From contig CAIYXH010000051.1 in the NCBI GenBank assembly GCA_903930195.1, positions 1-11,567 of the forward strand: 11,567 nt of DNA, read 5' to 3'. Of the stretch, positions 11,190 to 11,567 are shown piece after piece. Under the pieces are notes generated by a model. That model was not told the DNA's origin, searched no databases, and saw only the letters and a program-made list of their open reading frames with translations. Position 1 is the stretch's first letter; every line of letters starts with the position of its first letter. The translations under genes were made by a program, and so were the position numbers. The stretch comes from an uncultured Actinomycetes bacterium (GTDB lineage Bacteria > Actinomycetota > Thermoleophilia > Gaiellales > Gaiellaceae).

Positions 11190-11196
11190 AGAGGCG

Positions 11197-11567
11197 ATGG
11201 AAGCTCAGTCCGTCCCAAGCACCGACGACGCCGAGGCTGACCTCGCCGACGGCGTCCTCCGCTTCTACGCCCTGGCGAAGAAGGCCGAGTGGCAGGTGCG
11301 GGAGCTCCCCTGGGGCGAGGCCCCGCCGATTCCCGAGTCGCGTGGCAACGAGCAGCGGCAGGCCCGCCGCCGCGACGTCTGGCGCTCGGTCATCACCCAG
11401 CAGCTGCAGGCCGACGAGCTTGCGGTGCGGATGGCGACGCAGCTCTTCGAGATGGCGCCGCACCCGGAGGCGAAGCTCTATTACACGACGATGGTGCAGG
11501 ACGAGTCGCGCCACACCGAGGCGTGGCTGAAGCTCGTCGTCGAGTCGGGCGGCCAGGGCGAGCGCGC
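11197..11567 (+). CDS. Ferritin-like diiron-carboxylate protein (partial, 3' cut)
   Basis: The first 123 residues are visible before the window ends. After a polar N-terminus come helix-forming stretches: LADGVLRFYALAKKAEWQ, then QQLQADELAVRMATQLFEMAP, then YYTTMVQDESRHTEAWLKL. Glu74 in one helix, and Glu103 with His106 (ExxH in QDESRH) in the next, are the first two metal-ligand groups of the ferritin/R2-like four-helix bundle. The second pair should lie beyond the window. The fold covers R2-like oxidases, ribonucleotide reductase small subunits, fatty-acyl desaturases and N-oxygenases. The visible part does not discriminate, though an R2-like oxidase is a fair guess. The ATG start is supported by a TANNNT box 7 nt upstream and the onset of GC-rich third positions. 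It diverges from the gltB transcription unit across a 75-bp shared promoter region. Confidence 0.8.
   Translation, partial: MEAQSVPSTDDAEADLADGVLRFYALAKKAEWQVRELPWGEAPPIPESRGNEQRQARRRDVWRSVITQQLQADELAVRMATQLFEMAPHPEAKLYYTTMVQDESRHTEAWLKLVVESGGQGER

Noticed and set aside
11038..11514. Longer version of the small ORF upstream of gltB, starting inside or before the ferritin-like gene
   Set aside because: Codons before 11121 lack the G/C third-position bias and run through the predicted promoters and the opposite gene; bias starts at the ATG at 11121.

Overview
The window is about 70% GC with coding regions packed with G or C at third codon positions. It has no mobile element, rRNA, tRNA or CRISPR array. 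Codon use, TANNNT -10 motifs lying 7-10 nt before several ATG codons (leaderless or nearly leaderless mRNAs), and the gene content fit a high-GC actinobacterium. A Thermoleophilia-like lineage is possible, but that is a guess.

Layout, left to right. Positions 3-110 (+) are the tail of an unidentified gene. Positions 154-2201 (+) hold a secreted beta-propeller protein whose N-terminal half has PQQ-like blades and whose C-terminal third has BNR/Asp-box blades. It is split into two frames by an apparent one-base deletion near 699-708. It converges, with overlapping stop codons, on a VOC-family ring-cleaving dioxygenase (2198-3088, -). A 62-bp divergent promoter region separates that gene from lpdA, dihydrolipoamide dehydrogenase (3151-4551, +). 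Positions 4552-4800 carry no gene but hold several consecutive hairpins, one of them a textbook intrinsic terminator. This is the convergence zone of lpdA and gltD.

The right half is the glutamate synthase (GOGAT) locus on the minus strand. gltB (6371-10957) is the large subunit and gltD (4801-6204) the small subunit. The 166-bp spacer between them contains a possible 51-codon ORF that ends in a TGATG overlap with the gltD start. Upstream of gltB is a short ORF of 27 codons (11038-11121, -) with strongly coding-like third positions and its own near-leaderless promoter. It is followed by an 80-nt spacer that can fold around the likely gltB ribosome binding site. The divergent gene at 11197 (+, cut by the window end) encodes a ferritin-like diiron-carboxylate protein.

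How the genes work together: GltB hydrolyses glutamine and passes the ammonia to 2-oxoglutarate. GltD supplies the electrons from NADPH through FAD and Fe-S clusters. LpdA is the E3 flavoenzyme of 2-oxo-acid dehydrogenase complexes; its E1/E2 partners are not in view. The propeller protein and the dioxygenase look like unrelated neighbours. The rest is ordinary metabolism. The less expected signals are the 27-codon ORF with its leader architecture before gltB, the hairpin array after lpdA, and the possible coupling ORF between gltB and gltD.
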